Positions 7,794 to 16,311 are shown, counted from the first letter of the stretch. The stretch is DNA of 64,000 nucleotides from Flavobacterium amniphilum (GCF_023634845.1 NZ_JAMLJL010000012.1:62001-126000); one strand, 5' to 3'. The notes: generated by a model not told the origin, from the sequence alone. Program-made: numbers and translations.

Positions 7794-9953
7794 ATGTCAA
7801 AAATTTACAATCTAATCAGAGTTGCTTTCATTATTGTTGTTTTTACACAAAATACTGAAAGTAAAGCACAAACAGCCTCGTTTACCTCAACCATGACTGT
7901 CGCCAACGAAAATCAGGGCACGGTAAATGTAACTATTACGCTAACCTCACCAACAACTTCATCTGTAAATGTTGTAGTTAAAGGAATTCCCTTCAGTACG
8001 GCTAATTCAAGCGATTTCACGTACACTTCACAAACTTTAAATTTTACTTCCGGAAGTGCCACAACACAAACCATCATGATCCCGGTTATCGATGATGCAA
8101 TACACGAACAACATTCGGAATATTTTGTATTAAGCCTTGAAAACCCGGTTGGTTTAACAATTGGTTCCAATGCTTTCACAACAATTTACATTAAAGACAA
8201 TGACAACGTAGCAAAAACGCCAAACAACAACATTACACTTGACTATGTTGGAAGTTTTGATCCATCTGGAGCCAGTAACAGTACTTGCGAAATTGTTGTC
8301 CATGACCCGGTTTCCCAACGATTGTTTACGATTAGTGCCGTTTCCAAAAAATTAGACATTATCGATTTTTCCAATCCCTCAAATCTAAGTTTAGTCAATT
8401 CTATCGACATGACACCTTATGGCGGAATTACTTCGGTAGCTGTTAAAAACGGAATTGTTGCTGTTGCATCACCTAATGCAAACGAACAGTTAAACGGCTC
8501 AGTCGTATTTTTCAATACTAATGGTGTTTACCAAAATCAGGTTACCGTGGGTGCTTTACCGGATATGATTACTTTTACTCCTGACGGTACTAAAGTTTTA
8601 ACCGCTAATGAAGGTCAACCAAACGACGCCTACACAGTAGATCCGGAAGGTTCAATTTCTATCATCGATATTACCGGAGGTATTGCTCCATTAGCGCAAT
8701 CGAATGTGACAACACTACTTTTCACAAATTTCAATGTTCAGGAAACTCCATTACTGGCATCGGGAATCCGAAAAACCAAAAGCACGAGCACACTTTCACA
8801 GGATTTTGAACCGGAATACATCTCCATCAGTCCCAATTCACAGAAAGCATGGGTAACCATTCAGGAAAATAATGCCATTTCCGAAATTAACCTAACAAAC
8901 AATACAATTGCCGATGTTTGGGCACTGGGAACAAAAGACGTGAGCCAACCCGGAAACGGAATGGATATCTCCGACAATAACGGACAGGTATTAATCGCAA
9001 ACTGGCCAATCAAAGCTTATTATATCCCGGATGCAGTTGCTAATTATTCAGTCGCAGGTACAACCTATATCGTCACGGCAAATGAAGGTGACGAAAAAGA
9101 ATACACTGGTTTAAATGAAAGAACAACTATTGGAGCCAGCACATTGGACGTTACGAATTTCCCTAATTCGGTGGCGCTGAAAAACAACAACAATGCCGGA
9201 AGGATGCGTATAACCAATCTTAACGGAAATACAGATGCTGATGCCGCTTTCGAGGAATTATATTGTTTGGGAAGCCGTTCTTTCTCTATTTTCAATACTT
9301 CGACTAAAGCATTGGTATACGATAGCGGGGACGATTTTGAAACGTATACGGCAACTGTAAGTCCGTTCAGTTCGCTTTTCAACGCTGATCACACAAGTTC
9401 CAATGCTGCAAAAAACAGAAGCCGCGCCAAAGGACCGGAACCGGAAGGACTAACAATTGCTGAATTAAACGGTCAGACATTTGCCTTTATCACATTGGAA
9501 AGAACCGGAGGTGTAATGGTTTACGATATCACCAATCCCGCAGATGTGAAATTCACCGATTACAAAACCAGCCGCAATACTTCTGCTTATGGCGGTGACA
9601 ACGGTCCGGAAGGGATCACGTTTATTCCGTCAGGAAACAGTCCGACAGGAAAAAACTATATCGCAGTTGCCAATGAAATCAGCGGAACAATTGCCTTATT
9701 TGAAGTCAATACCACTAATTTATCGAATGATGATTTTGGTCAAAATCCTAAAACGCTGACACTTTTTCCTAATCCCGCAGATGACGGAATCGTTTATTTC
9801 AACAGAGCAATTTCGTATCATTTGTTTGATTTCACCGGAAAAGAAATCAATTCCGGAGAAAATGCCCTAACCTTAAATATCTCCCAATTAAAATCAGGAA
9901 TTTATGTGGTAAAAACATCCGAAGGAATTACTAAAAAATTGATTGTAAAATAA
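7794..9953 (+). CDS. choice-of-anchor I family secreted protein with T9SS sorting domain
   Basis: A 719-aa exported protein: signal peptide (about 1-25), a Calx-beta-like strand module (about 28-135), then a long beta-propeller-like region with DGTKVLTANEGQPND, TANEGDE and GPEPEGL motifs typical of the choice-of-anchor I family, and a C-terminal type IX secretion type A sorting domain (about 645-719) with LFPNPADD and GIYVVKT. It is expected to cross the outer membrane through T9SS and be anchored or released. Enzyme activity is unclear; relatives are often labelled esterase-like or phytase-like without proof. Monocistronic, ended by a terminator. The regulator PorX is encoded at the end of the window. 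Confidence 0.87.
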   Translation: MSKIYNLIRVAFIIVVFTQNTESKAQTASFTSTMTVANENQGTVNVTITLTSPTTSSVNVVVKGIPFSTANSSDFTYTSQTLNFTSGSATTQTIMIPVIDDAIHEQHSEYFVLSLENPVGLTIGSNAFTTIYIKDNDNVAKTPNNNITLDYVGSFDPSGASNSTCEIVVHDPVSQRLFTISAVSKKLDIIDFSNPSNLSLVNSIDMTPYGGITSVAVKNGIVAVASPNANEQLNGSVVFFNTNGVYQNQVTVGALPDMITFTPDGTKVLTANEGQPNDAYTVDPEGSISIIDITGGIAPLAQSNVTTLLFTNFNVQETPLLASGIRKTKSTSTLSQDFEPEYISISPNSQKAWVTIQENNAISEINLTNNTIADVWALGTKDVSQPGNGMDISDNNGQVLIANWPIKAYYIPDAVANYSVAGTTYIVTANEGDEKEYTGLNERTTIGASTLDVTNFPNSVALKNNNNAGRMRITNLNGNTDADAAFEELYCLGSRSFSIFNTSTKALVYDSGDDFETYTATVSPFSSLFNADHTSSNAAKNRSRAKGPEPEGLTIAELNGQTFAFITLERTGGVMVYDITNPADVKFTDYKTSRNTSAYGGDNGPEGITFIPSGNSPTGKNYIAVANEISGTIALFEVNTTNLSNDDFGQNPKTLTLFPNPADDGIVYFNRAISYHLFDFTGKEINSGENALTLNISQLKSGIYVVKTSEGITKKLIVK

Positions 9954-9978
9954 TCAGACTTTAAAGTTAAGAGATCAA

Positions 9979-10009
9979 AAAATAGCCAGTAGTTCTGGCT
10001 ATTTTATTT
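9979..10009 (+). terminator. intrinsic terminator
   Basis: Stem AAAATAGCCAG/CTGGCTATTTT (9979-9989 and 9995-10005) with a 5-nt loop and a T-rich tail, 25 bp after the preceding stop. Confidence 0.85.
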
Positions 10010-10029
10010 ATAATTCGTTTTTGAAATTG

Positions 10030-10037
10030 TATCTTTG
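10030..10037 (+). promoter_or_regulatory. -7 box for prmA
   Basis: TATCTTTG 15 bp upstream of the prmA start codon; a full match to TAnnTTTG. The -33 TTG is not evident. Confidence 0.6.
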
Positions 10038-10052
10038 CAAAAAATATAAATC

Positions 10053-10889
10053 ATGTCAAACATATACATTGGATATCATTTCACGGTTGAACCAAAAGAA
10101 TTAGGTTCAGAGATTTTAATTGCCGAATTAGGCGAAAAACCTTTCGACAGCTTTATCGAAACCGAAAATGGTTTTTCAGCTTTTATCCAAAAAGACCTTT
10201 GGAATGAAGCTATCCTGGAAGATATTTATATTTTGGAAAACCCGGAATTCAAGATTTCATATACGTTTGAAGAAATTGAGCAAACCAACTGGAATGAAGA
10301 ATGGGAAAAAAACTTCGACCCAATCGATGTTGATGGCTTGTGCCACGTTCGCGCTCCTTTTCATCCGAAAACTGATGCTCAGTTTGATATCGTTATCGAA
10401 CCTAAAATGAGCTTCGGAACCGGACACCACGAAACAACACATATGATGATCCAACATTTATTGGAAATGGATGTGAACGGAATGAAAACACTGGACATGG
10501 GCTGTGGAACGGCAATTTTGGCCATTCTTGCCGAAATGAAAGGTTCCCAACCAATTGATGCCATCGATATCGACAACTGGTGTTACCTCAATTCAATCGA
10601 AAATGCGGAAAGAAACAACTGTAAACATATAGCTGTTTATGAAGGTGATGCTTCATTGTTAAACGGTAAAAAATACGATTTGATTATTGCCAATATCAAC
10701 CGTAATATTTTATTGAATGATATGCAAACCTATGTTGATTGTCTCAACAAAGACGGTATCATTCTTTTCAGCGGATTTTACGAGCAGGATATTCCTTTCA
10801 TCGATGCTTCCTGTACAGAAAAAGGGTTAACTTTTGTTAAAAAGATAAACAGAAACAACTGGGTATCACTAAAATATGTAAATTCGTAA
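10053..10889 (+). CDS. prmA: ribosomal protein L11 methyltransferase
   Basis: SAM-dependent methyltransferase that trimethylates ribosomal protein L11. The 278-aa length fits the short Bacteroidota form. The N-terminal substrate-binding domain contains NWNEEWEKNFDPI; the catalytic domain has FGTGHHETTHMM, the SAM-binding LDMGCGTAILAI, and the acidic IDAIDIDNWC strand. NINRNILL is the equivalent of the NIL substrate motif. It is followed 79 bp later by clpS, a pairing frequent in Bacteroidota. Confidence 0.93.
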   Translation: MSNIYIGYHFTVEPKELGSEILIAELGEKPFDSFIETENGFSAFIQKDLWNEAILEDIYILENPEFKISYTFEEIEQTNWNEEWEKNFDPIDVDGLCHVRAPFHPKTDAQFDIVIEPKMSFGTGHHETTHMMIQHLLEMDVNGMKTLDMGCGTAILAILAEMKGSQPIDAIDIDNWCYLNSIENAERNNCKHIAVYEGDASLLNGKKYDLIIANINRNILLNDMQTYVDCLNKDGIILFSGFYEQDIPFIDASCTEKGLTFVKKINRNNWVSLKYVNS

Positions 10890-10968
10890 AAGATTTACCC
10901 TTGAAAAATTCATGAAGTAATTTTTAATTAAGTCCTAATTCCACAAATCTAAACACTAGTACTGCATT

Positions 10969-11244
10969 ATGGCAACAATAGAAAAAACGCAAAATCTGAC
11001 TTCAATTTTGGAGCAAATCGGTGTGAACCACGAAATTATTCTTTACAATGATGAAGTGAACACATTCGACCACGTAATTGAAACCCTGATCAGAGTTTGT
11101 GACCACGAAGAATTGCAAGCCGAACAATGTGCCATTTTAGTGCATTACACAGGAAAATGTGCCGTAAAAACAGGATCTTTTGACGAGTTGAAACCACAAT
11201 GCACAGCTTTATTGGATGCAGGACTAAGCGCAGAAATCATTTAA
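10969..11244 (+). CDS. clpS: ATP-dependent Clp protease adaptor ClpS
   Basis: A 91-aa adaptor that delivers N-degron substrates to ClpAP/ClpCP. The N-end-rule pocket motif NDEVNTFDHVIETL (about 27-40) and the HYTGKC helix are both present. Located between prmA and the hydroxylase gene, all on the plus strand, with gaps of 79 and 67 bp, so transcription may be shared. Confidence 0.93.
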   Translation: MATIEKTQNLTSILEQIGVNHEIILYNDEVNTFDHVIETLIRVCDHEELQAEQCAILVHYTGKCAVKTGSFDELKPQCTALLDAGLSAEII

Positions 11245-11311
11245 CAAATAAAAATTAATTTGTTAAATCCTTAAATCTGATTATCTTTCCATTCTTAAAT
11301 TTTTATTGATT

Positions 11312-12583
11312 ATGGAAGTCTACGGAAAAATACTCATTATAGCAATGCCTTGCTTTTTGTTACTAATCATCATTGAGAAATTATATGGTTATTACAAAGG
11401 GGTCGATCATGTTCCATTGATGGACAGTGTTTCCAGCATCAGTTCAGGTGTAGCCAATGCCACAAAAGATGTACTTCAACTAAGTATAACTATCCTCACA
11501 TATGAATGGATGGTTGATCATCTGGCATTTTTCACCATTAAGGAATCGGTTTTAGCGTATGTAATTGCTTTTATTGCAATTGATTTTCAAGGCTATTGGA
11601 CACACCGATGGTCACACCAGATTAATCTTTTCTGGAACAAACATGCGATCCATCATAGTAGTGAAGAATTTAATTTATCTTGTGCTTTACGCCAGTCTGT
11701 ATCGACTTTTATAAACATTTTTACATTTTTACTGTTACCGGCTGCGCTTTTAGGCGTTCCTGCCAAAGTAATTGCCATTACACTTCCAATCCAGTTCTTT
11801 GTACAGTTTTGGTATCATACACGATACATCAACAAAATGGGCTTTTTGGAAAAAATCATTGTAACACCTTCACACCACCGGGTTCATCATGCCATTAATC
11901 CGGAATATATGGACAAAAACCATTCTCAGGTTTTTATTATCTGGGATAAATTCTTCGGTACTTTTCAGGAAGAATTACCAGAAGTCCCTGCTGTTTTCGG
12001 AATTACAAGACCGGCAGAAACCTGGAATCCTATAAAAATCAACTTCCAGCATTTATGGGTTTTAATCCGTGATGCGTGGCATGCCGAGAAATTTTCAGAT
12101 AAATTAAAAATATGGTTTATGCCGACAGGCTGGAGACCGGAAGGATTTGATGAAAAATATCCGTTACATAAAATTGATAATGTTTTCGATTTCAAAAAAT
12201 TCGGAACCGATAATTCGAAAACACTTATTGGCTGGTCTATAGCACAATTACTGATTACACTACTTCTGATTACTTATTTCTTTGACAACATTGCAAATAT
12301 TGGCATTCCGGGAATCTTTTTATATGGTGCTTTCGTATTCATAACCGTTTACAGTTACACCGAACTTATGGATAAAAACAAATATTCATTTGTTTGGGAA
12401 GCCATCCGCTTTGCATATGTCATAGCTGTTGTTTCCCTTACAGGAAGCTGGTTTGATATTGACGCTGTAGTACCTTTTGGAACGTATATCGTTTTAGGCT
12501 ATCTGACCATTTCCCTTTTAATTAATATTTATTTTGTAACTGCTGAATTTAAAACCCAAAACCAAACCATCCTGAACGCATAA
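11312..12583 (+). CDS. fatty-acid hydroxylase superfamily protein resembling alkylglycerol monooxygenase
   Basis: A 423-aa membrane di-iron protein. A TTG codon at 11306 could add two residues, but ATG at 11312 is the simpler start. Metal-ligand motifs are HRWSH (98-102), HAIHH (111-115) and HHRVHH (188-193). The flanking sequence, HHSSEEFNLSCALRQSV, then TPSHHRVHH, then IIWDKFFGTF and GITRP, closely follows what I recall of animal alkylglycerol monooxygenase (AGMO/TMEM195), which cleaves the ether bond of alkylglycerols, more than ordinary sterol desaturases. A C-terminal block of four or five TM segments follows residue 300, also AGMO-like. The next gene, 1 bp away, is a lysoplasmalogenase, so the two probably form an ether-lipid cleavage operon. 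Substrate is inference. Confidence 0.75.
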   Translation: MEVYGKILIIAMPCFLLLIIIEKLYGYYKGVDHVPLMDSVSSISSGVANATKDVLQLSITILTYEWMVDHLAFFTIKESVLAYVIAFIAIDFQGYWTHRWSHQINLFWNKHAIHHSSEEFNLSCALRQSVSTFINIFTFLLLPAALLGVPAKVIAITLPIQFFVQFWYHTRYINKMGFLEKIIVTPSHHRVHHAINPEYMDKNHSQVFIIWDKFFGTFQEELPEVPAVFGITRPAETWNPIKINFQHLWVLIRDAWHAEKFSDKLKIWFMPTGWRPEGFDEKYPLHKIDNVFDFKKFGTDNSKTLIGWSIAQLLITLLLITYFFDNIANIGIPGIFLYGAFVFITVYSYTELMDKNKYSFVWEAIRFAYVIAVVSLTGSWFDIDAVVPFGTYIVLGYLTISLLINIYFVTAEFKTQNQTILNA

Positions 12584-12584
12584 C

Positions 12585-13247
12585 ATGAGCAAGTATTTAA
12601 AATTTTTTGTCGGAATCAGTGTTTTTTATTTATTGTTAATTGCCATCGGAAAGGAAGACTTAGCCTGGTATTTTAAACCGTTATTACTACCGGGTTTATT
12701 ATTGGCTACTAATGAATCCAATAATTTTCCAACAAAGAAATGGCTATTTTTAGCCTTGACATTTTCCTGGATTGGAGATGTCATCTTAATGTTTGCCGAT
12801 AAAGGGGAATTATTCTTTATTTTCGGATTAGTCTCTTTCTTGATAGGTCATATTCTCTTTATAACCTTGTTCATCAAACAGGAAAGAATCGGCGCTCCCA
12901 ATAAGTTAATTTTCGGTATTGGAATATTGGCTGTGGCAGCTTATTTATATACGATGCTAACGATATTACTGCCATCTCTGGGCGATCTTAAAATACCGGT
13001 ATCGGTATATGCTTTTGTAATTTCATTAATGTTGGTTATAGCCATCCGTGGCGCTTTAACCTGGAGAAATCCAATGAACATTCTTATTTTGAACGGAGCT
13101 GTTTCATTTGTGACTTCTGACAGTATTTTGGCAATCAATAAATTTTTCACACCGTTACCTAATGCATCGCTACTGATCATGTCAACGTATCTTATTGCAC
13201 AGTATCTGATTACATTTGGAATATTGAAATTGAACGAAAAAAAATAA
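12585..13247 (+). CDS. YhhN/TMEM86 family lysoplasmalogenase
   Basis: A 220-aa protein with eight hydrophobic segments. KPLLLPGLL (31-39), WIGDVILM (62-69, Asp65) and FVTSDSIL (175-182, Asp179) are the conserved membrane motifs of the YhhN family, whose animal member TMEM86B hydrolyses the vinyl-ether bond of lysoplasmalogens. Start codon one base after the AGMO-like stop shows translational coupling, and the pair shares a terminator that overlaps this stop codon. Expected to act in the inner membrane. The family is certain; the exact substrate is inferred from the family and the neighbour. Confidence 0.85.
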   Translation: MSKYLKFFVGISVFYLLLIAIGKEDLAWYFKPLLLPGLLLATNESNNFPTKKWLFLALTFSWIGDVILMFADKGELFFIFGLVSFLIGHILFITLFIKQERIGAPNKLIFGIGILAVAAYLYTMLTILLPSLGDLKIPVSVYAFVISLMLVIAIRGALTWRNPMNILILNGAVSFVTSDSILAINKFFTPLPNASLLIMSTYLIAQYLITFGILKLNEKK

Positions 13248-13266
13248 GGCCTTTTCAGGCCTTTTT
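13241..13266. terminator. bidirectional intrinsic terminator
   Basis: Stem AAGGCC/GGCCTT (13246-13251 and 13258-13263) flanked by an A run on the left and a T run on the right, so it works for both convergent operons. It includes the stop codon of the lysoplasmalogenase gene and abuts the stop of the minus-strand gene. Confidence 0.85.
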
Positions 13267-13679
13267 TAATGGGGTAATTTATCTTTTATCATTCCGTAAA
13301 CAAAAGTCCCTAAAAGAGCTCCAAAAAGCACTATAGCGACTGCCGGAACACCTGCGCCAAGTAAAATAAATATAGGTCCGGGACATGATCCTACCAGTGC
13401 CCAGCCCAATCCAAAAAGGAAGCCTCCTGCAATATAACGCACAAAGCCTTTTTCTTTATCAAGAATCTCAATCGGCATGCCTTTGTAATCCTTAATCCCT
13501 TTTTTCTTGATTAGCATCAAACCGCATACTCCTGTAAAAACAGCTACACCAATTATACCATACATGTGAAAAGACTGAAACATGAACATTTCATAAATAC
13601 GGTACCAGGAAACAGCTTCAGCTTTGGTTAATACAATCCCAAATAACATTCCTACGGCAAAAAATCGAAACAATTTCAT
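13266..13679 (-). CDS. DUF6691 / YeeE-YedE half-transporter, second subunit
   Basis: A 137-aa membrane protein with about four TM segments. GGFLFGLGWALVGSCPGP (about 86-103) carries the conserved Cys of the YeeE/YedE sulfur-transport fold. It is 2 bp downstream of the first half-transporter, and together they make up the length of a full-size YeeE/TsuA thiosulfate transporter. In other Bacteroidota such pairs sit beside persulfide or rhodanese enzymes; here none is adjacent. Role: probable import of thiosulfate or a related sulfur species across the inner membrane. Confidence 0.82.
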   Translation of the reverse strand: MKLFRFFAVGMLFGIVLTKAEAVSWYRIYEMFMFQSFHMYGIIGVAVFTGVCGLMLIKKKGIKDYKGMPIEILDKEKGFVRYIAGGFLFGLGWALVGSCPGPIFILLGAGVPAVAIVLFGALLGTFVYGMIKDKLPH

Positions 13680-13681
13680 AA

Positions 13682-14239
13682 TTAAAAAATTAAAGGGAGT
13701 AAAAAATGAGCCATAAGCAATCCGCCTAAAAAGAATCCGATTACGGCAATTAATGATGGTAACTGCAAATTACTCAAGCCTGAAATAGCATGTCCCGAAG
13801 TACATCCTCCGGCATATCGTGTTCCGAAACCAATCAAGAACCCTCCTGAAAGCAATATCAGAAGGCCTTTTCCGCTGAACAAAGTTTCCATGCCGAAGAT
13901 AGCATCGGGTGCTAATTTACCGTTTGGTGCATCAATTCCCATAAGTTGCAACTGTGCAATAGTCTTGGGGTTTATCGCTACATTATCCGGATTTGCCAAA
14001 AAATGGTGCGCAATAAATCCTCCTGCAATCGCCCCCAGTACAATGGCCAAATTCCATTTTTGGGATTTCCAGTCAAAATCAAAGAAAGAAGCGCATTTTC
14101 CGGCACCAACCATCGTACAAATGGTTCTTAGATTAGAAGACATTCCGAATGACTTACCGAAATAAGTCAGCAGCAACATAATCATTCCGATAAGGAAACC
14201 GGAAACCGACCAGTGCCAGGTATTTGTAATAAACTCCAT
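13682..14239 (-). CDS. YeeE/YedE family sulfur transporter, first subunit
   Basis: A 185-aa membrane protein with about five TM segments. FGTRYAGGCTSGHAISGLS (about 138-156) is the signature of the Sul_transp family, with the Cys thought to relay thiosulfate; an additional Cys pair lies in TICTMVGAGKCASFF. First gene of a two-gene operon with the DUF6691-type subunit. A TATTTTTG box lies upstream in a short divergent region shared with the next plus-strand gene. Confidence 0.85.
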   Translation of the reverse strand: MEFITNTWHWSVSGFLIGMIMLLLTYFGKSFGMSSNLRTICTMVGAGKCASFFDFDWKSQKWNLAIVLGAIAGGFIAHHFLANPDNVAINPKTIAQLQLMGIDAPNGKLAPDAIFGMETLFSGKGLLILLSGGFLIGFGTRYAGGCTSGHAISGLSNLQLPSLIAVIGFFLGGLLMAHFLLPLIF

Positions 14240-14256
14240 CAGATAATATTTTTTTA

Positions 14257-14264
14257 CAAAAATA
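14257..14264 (-). promoter_or_regulatory. -7 box for the sulfur transporter operon
   Basis: TATTTTTG on the minus strand (14264 to 14257), 18 bp before the start codon. A plus-strand box lies 13 bp away, so the two divergent promoters overlap. Confidence 0.5.
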
Positions 14265-14276
14265 TAAGTTTGTCAC

Positions 14277-14284
14277 TATATTTG
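14277..14284 (+). promoter_or_regulatory. -7 box for the lipoprotein gene
   Basis: TATATTTG 36 bp upstream of the lipoprotein start codon at 14321, within the 81-bp divergent region. Confidence 0.5.
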
Positions 14285-14320
14285 TTACACATCAAATGAA
14301 AAAGTAAATATTGACATTAA

Positions 14321-14776
14321 ATGAGAACCAAACTGCTATTTTTAGGATCATTATTCCTTGTATTAACTTCTTGTATCAGCACAAAATTAACCATCAGAAA
14401 TATTGACGACAGCGTTCCCGGACCTGCTTTAAACGGAGAGTATAACAGTTTTATCATTACAGAGAAGGCTACGGATAAAAAATATGCCTACAATGAAAAC
14501 TATCCCGTAAACGTTGGTTTTACTTCATTAAATGACGGCCCAAACAACCAAATACGTTTTTTAAATGCTTTGGCCGGTCCGAATGGGGAAAAAGTTACCT
14601 ATGTAAAAAAAGATGCCTGCTGCCCCTTCCCTACCAAAAAAACCGAAATGGGAGCCGGAATCATTGATATGTTTGAAGTTACCTGGGAAGGAAACACCAA
14701 ACCCGTGATTTTATACATCAATAAATTTGAAAAGGGTGCTTTGATGATCCCTGTAGGTTTTACCGCAAGAAAATAA
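14321..14776 (+). CDS. lipoprotein, unknown function
   Basis: A 151-aa protein with lipobox VLTSC (Cys18). The mature part looks like a single beta-rich domain with NIDDSVPGPALNG near the start, a KKDACCPFPTKK segment with adjacent cysteines, and a MIPVGF end. It resembles a small lipoprotein family common in Flavobacteriaceae that I cannot tie to a proven function. The next gene starts 4 bp after its stop, so the two are probably co-transcribed. Confidence 0.7.
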   Translation: MRTKLLFLGSLFLVLTSCISTKLTIRNIDDSVPGPALNGEYNSFIITEKATDKKYAYNENYPVNVGFTSLNDGPNNQIRFLNALAGPNGEKVTYVKKDACCPFPTKKTEMGAGIIDMFEVTWEGNTKPVILYINKFEKGALMIPVGFTARK

Positions 14777-14780
14777 TACA

Positions 14781-15287
14781 ATGACAGAACTGAGAAGTTA
14801 CGCTTTCGAACATCTTGAAGATTTTGTTAAGCATAGAAACAATCCCAATATTGCCAAAAACGGTTTTGACCGGACACCTTTCCCTTATACAATTGAATAT
14901 GCAACCGAATTATTTGAACGTAACGTGGATAAAAATCCTGCCGAACGTTTTTTAATTTTCCATGACAATCAACTTTGCGGTGAAATAGGTATTTGGTTAA
15001 GGGATGACATCCAACGTCTCAATGCCGATATCGGTTATTTCATTGCCGAACCATTCTGGGGAAAAGGAATCGCAACCGAAGCCATTCGGTTAATGACTGA
15101 ATATACTTTTAAAACTTTTGACGTCATCCGGATTGTTGCCGGCGTTTTCGAATTTAATAAAGCATCCATGAAAGCCTTGGAGAAAAACGGTTACATACTG
15201 GAAAGCATACATAAAAAAGGCGTTATCAAAAACAATGAAATCGTTGATGATTATGTTTGGGTAAAATTTAGAGACGGTGTTTTATAA
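14781..15287 (+). CDS. GNAT N-acetyltransferase, RimJ/RimL type
   Basis: A 168-aa acetyltransferase of the GNAT_3 class. ADIGYFIAEPFWGKGIATEAI (about 75-95) includes the acetyl-CoA P-loop WGKGIA, and KALEKNGYILES (about 134-145) is the usual penultimate helix and strand. Relatives acetylate ribosomal proteins or small molecules; substrate unknown. Four bases downstream of the lipoprotein gene. Confidence 0.85.
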   Translation: MTELRSYAFEHLEDFVKHRNNPNIAKNGFDRTPFPYTIEYATELFERNVDKNPAERFLIFHDNQLCGEIGIWLRDDIQRLNADIGYFIAEPFWGKGIATEAIRLMTEYTFKTFDVIRIVAGVFEFNKASMKALEKNGYILESIHKKGVIKNNEIVDDYVWVKFRDGVL

Positions 15288-15330
15288 TTCACACACAACT
15301 AATTTACCACTGAAAACAAATCAGTTACAT

Positions 15331-15353
15331 TTTTCCACCCTCGTTTTCCACCC
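15331..15353 (+). promoter_or_regulatory. direct repeats upstream of the small-membrane-protein/LuxR operon
   Basis: TTTTCCACCC occurs at 15331-15340 and again at 15344-15353, 13 bp apart start to start, 32 bp upstream of a TAATTTTG box. This is the position of an activator or repressor site. A weaker third match (AAAATTACCC, 15357-15366) follows. Confidence 0.45.
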
Positions 15354-15384
15354 CTAAAAATTACCCAAAATGATTTCGACAGGA

Positions 15385-15392
15385 TAATTTTG
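15385..15392 (+). promoter_or_regulatory. -7 box for the 15419 operon
   Basis: TAATTTTG, 27 bp before the start codon of the four-TM protein. Confidence 0.5.
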
Positions 15393-15418
15393 CTTCATCA
15401 ATTTTAAAACAAATCGTT

Positions 15419-15811
15419 ATGAGTCAAAATTTTTTAAACGGGAAAACAACAATGTATTTTTTAGTATTCGCAGGATTAAGTCCGCTTGCTTTTTATTTCA
15501 GTCAAAATGGTCTTATTTTTTTAATCAGCTCATCATTTGCTTACATAGCCTGGAGCCTACTTTTAGTCGCCTTTTATTTACTTGGAACCGAAAGTTCACT
15601 CAATAAAAAACAATTACTTGCATTGGCTATCTTTTACAGCTGTCTCCCATTTTCTTCCTATTTTTCGGAAAAACACACTGAATTTGTACTTTTGAATCAA
15701 AGTCCGTTAACAGCAATCGTGATTTGGATTCTTGCAATTGTAGTTTTAATAAAATTTTTCAGAAGTAAAGACAAACTAAAACAAATAAAATTCCATGACA
15801 ATAAAGCGTAA
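15419..15811 (+). CDS. small four-TM membrane protein, unknown function
   Basis: A 130-aa protein with four predicted hydrophobic helices (about 10-27, 30-53, 65-80 and 98-115) and a short basic C-terminal tail. No family is recognised. Its last 17 bases overlap the start of the membrane-anchored LuxR-type regulator, so the two are translationally coupled and probably work together, for example as a membrane partner or sensor for the regulator. Confidence 0.7.
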   Translation: MSQNFLNGKTTMYFLVFAGLSPLAFYFSQNGLIFLISSSFAYIAWSLLLVAFYLLGTESSLNKKQLLALAIFYSCLPFSSYFSEKHTEFVLLNQSPLTAIVIWILAIVVLIKFFRSKDKLKQIKFHDNKA

Positions 15812-16238
15812 GCAAACCTTACTGATGGCAACCGCTATTTTTTTAGCGTTCACTTCAGTTGTATTTATTTTCAATGGTACCCAAACAATGTGGTTATGGC
15901 AAAGACATCCTTACTTTGCCATATTACTGCTTTTAGGTGCCTTATTTTGTTTCAAAAAATGGGTAGCCTTCGAAATTGAAAAACAGAAAGAGGCCATTAA
16001 ACAGGATTATTTCAAAACACAATCCGGTACAGAAACAGGAGAACAGGTTTCCAAAATGTTATCCGAAAGGGAAAAAGAAGTATTAAACCTTATTGTAAAA
16101 GGATTATCCAACAATGAAATTGCCAATCAGCTATTCATATCATTGAGCACGGTAAAAACCCACATCAACAACATCTACAAATTGCTCGAAGTTAAAAACA
16201 GAAGGGAAGCTATCGAAAAAGCAATTAGCAAAGAATAG
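15795..16238 (+). CDS. membrane-anchored LuxR-type transcriptional regulator
   Basis: A 147-aa protein with two N-terminal TM segments (about 8-27 and 38-56), a short charged linker (60-85) and a C-terminal LuxR/GerE helix-turn-helix (about 86-145). The HTH shows LSEREKEVLNLI, GLSNNEIANQLF and STVKTHINNIYKLL, all standard. There is no receiver or ligand-binding domain, so any signal must come through the membrane part or the partner protein. The HTH would have to bind DNA while tethered to the membrane unless it is cleaved. Direct repeats upstream of the operon are a possible autoregulatory site. Confidence 0.83.
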   Translation: MTIKRKQTLLMATAIFLAFTSVVFIFNGTQTMWLWQRHPYFAILLLLGALFCFKKWVAFEIEKQKEAIKQDYFKTQSGTETGEQVSKMLSEREKEVLNLIVKGLSNNEIANQLFISLSTVKTHINNIYKLLEVKNRREAIEKAISKE

Positions 16239-16311
16239 CCCTTCTTAAAACTTTAAGATTATTTTCAGAAAAACAGGATGAAACGCAATTCCGAATTTGT
16301 TCAGGATTCAG

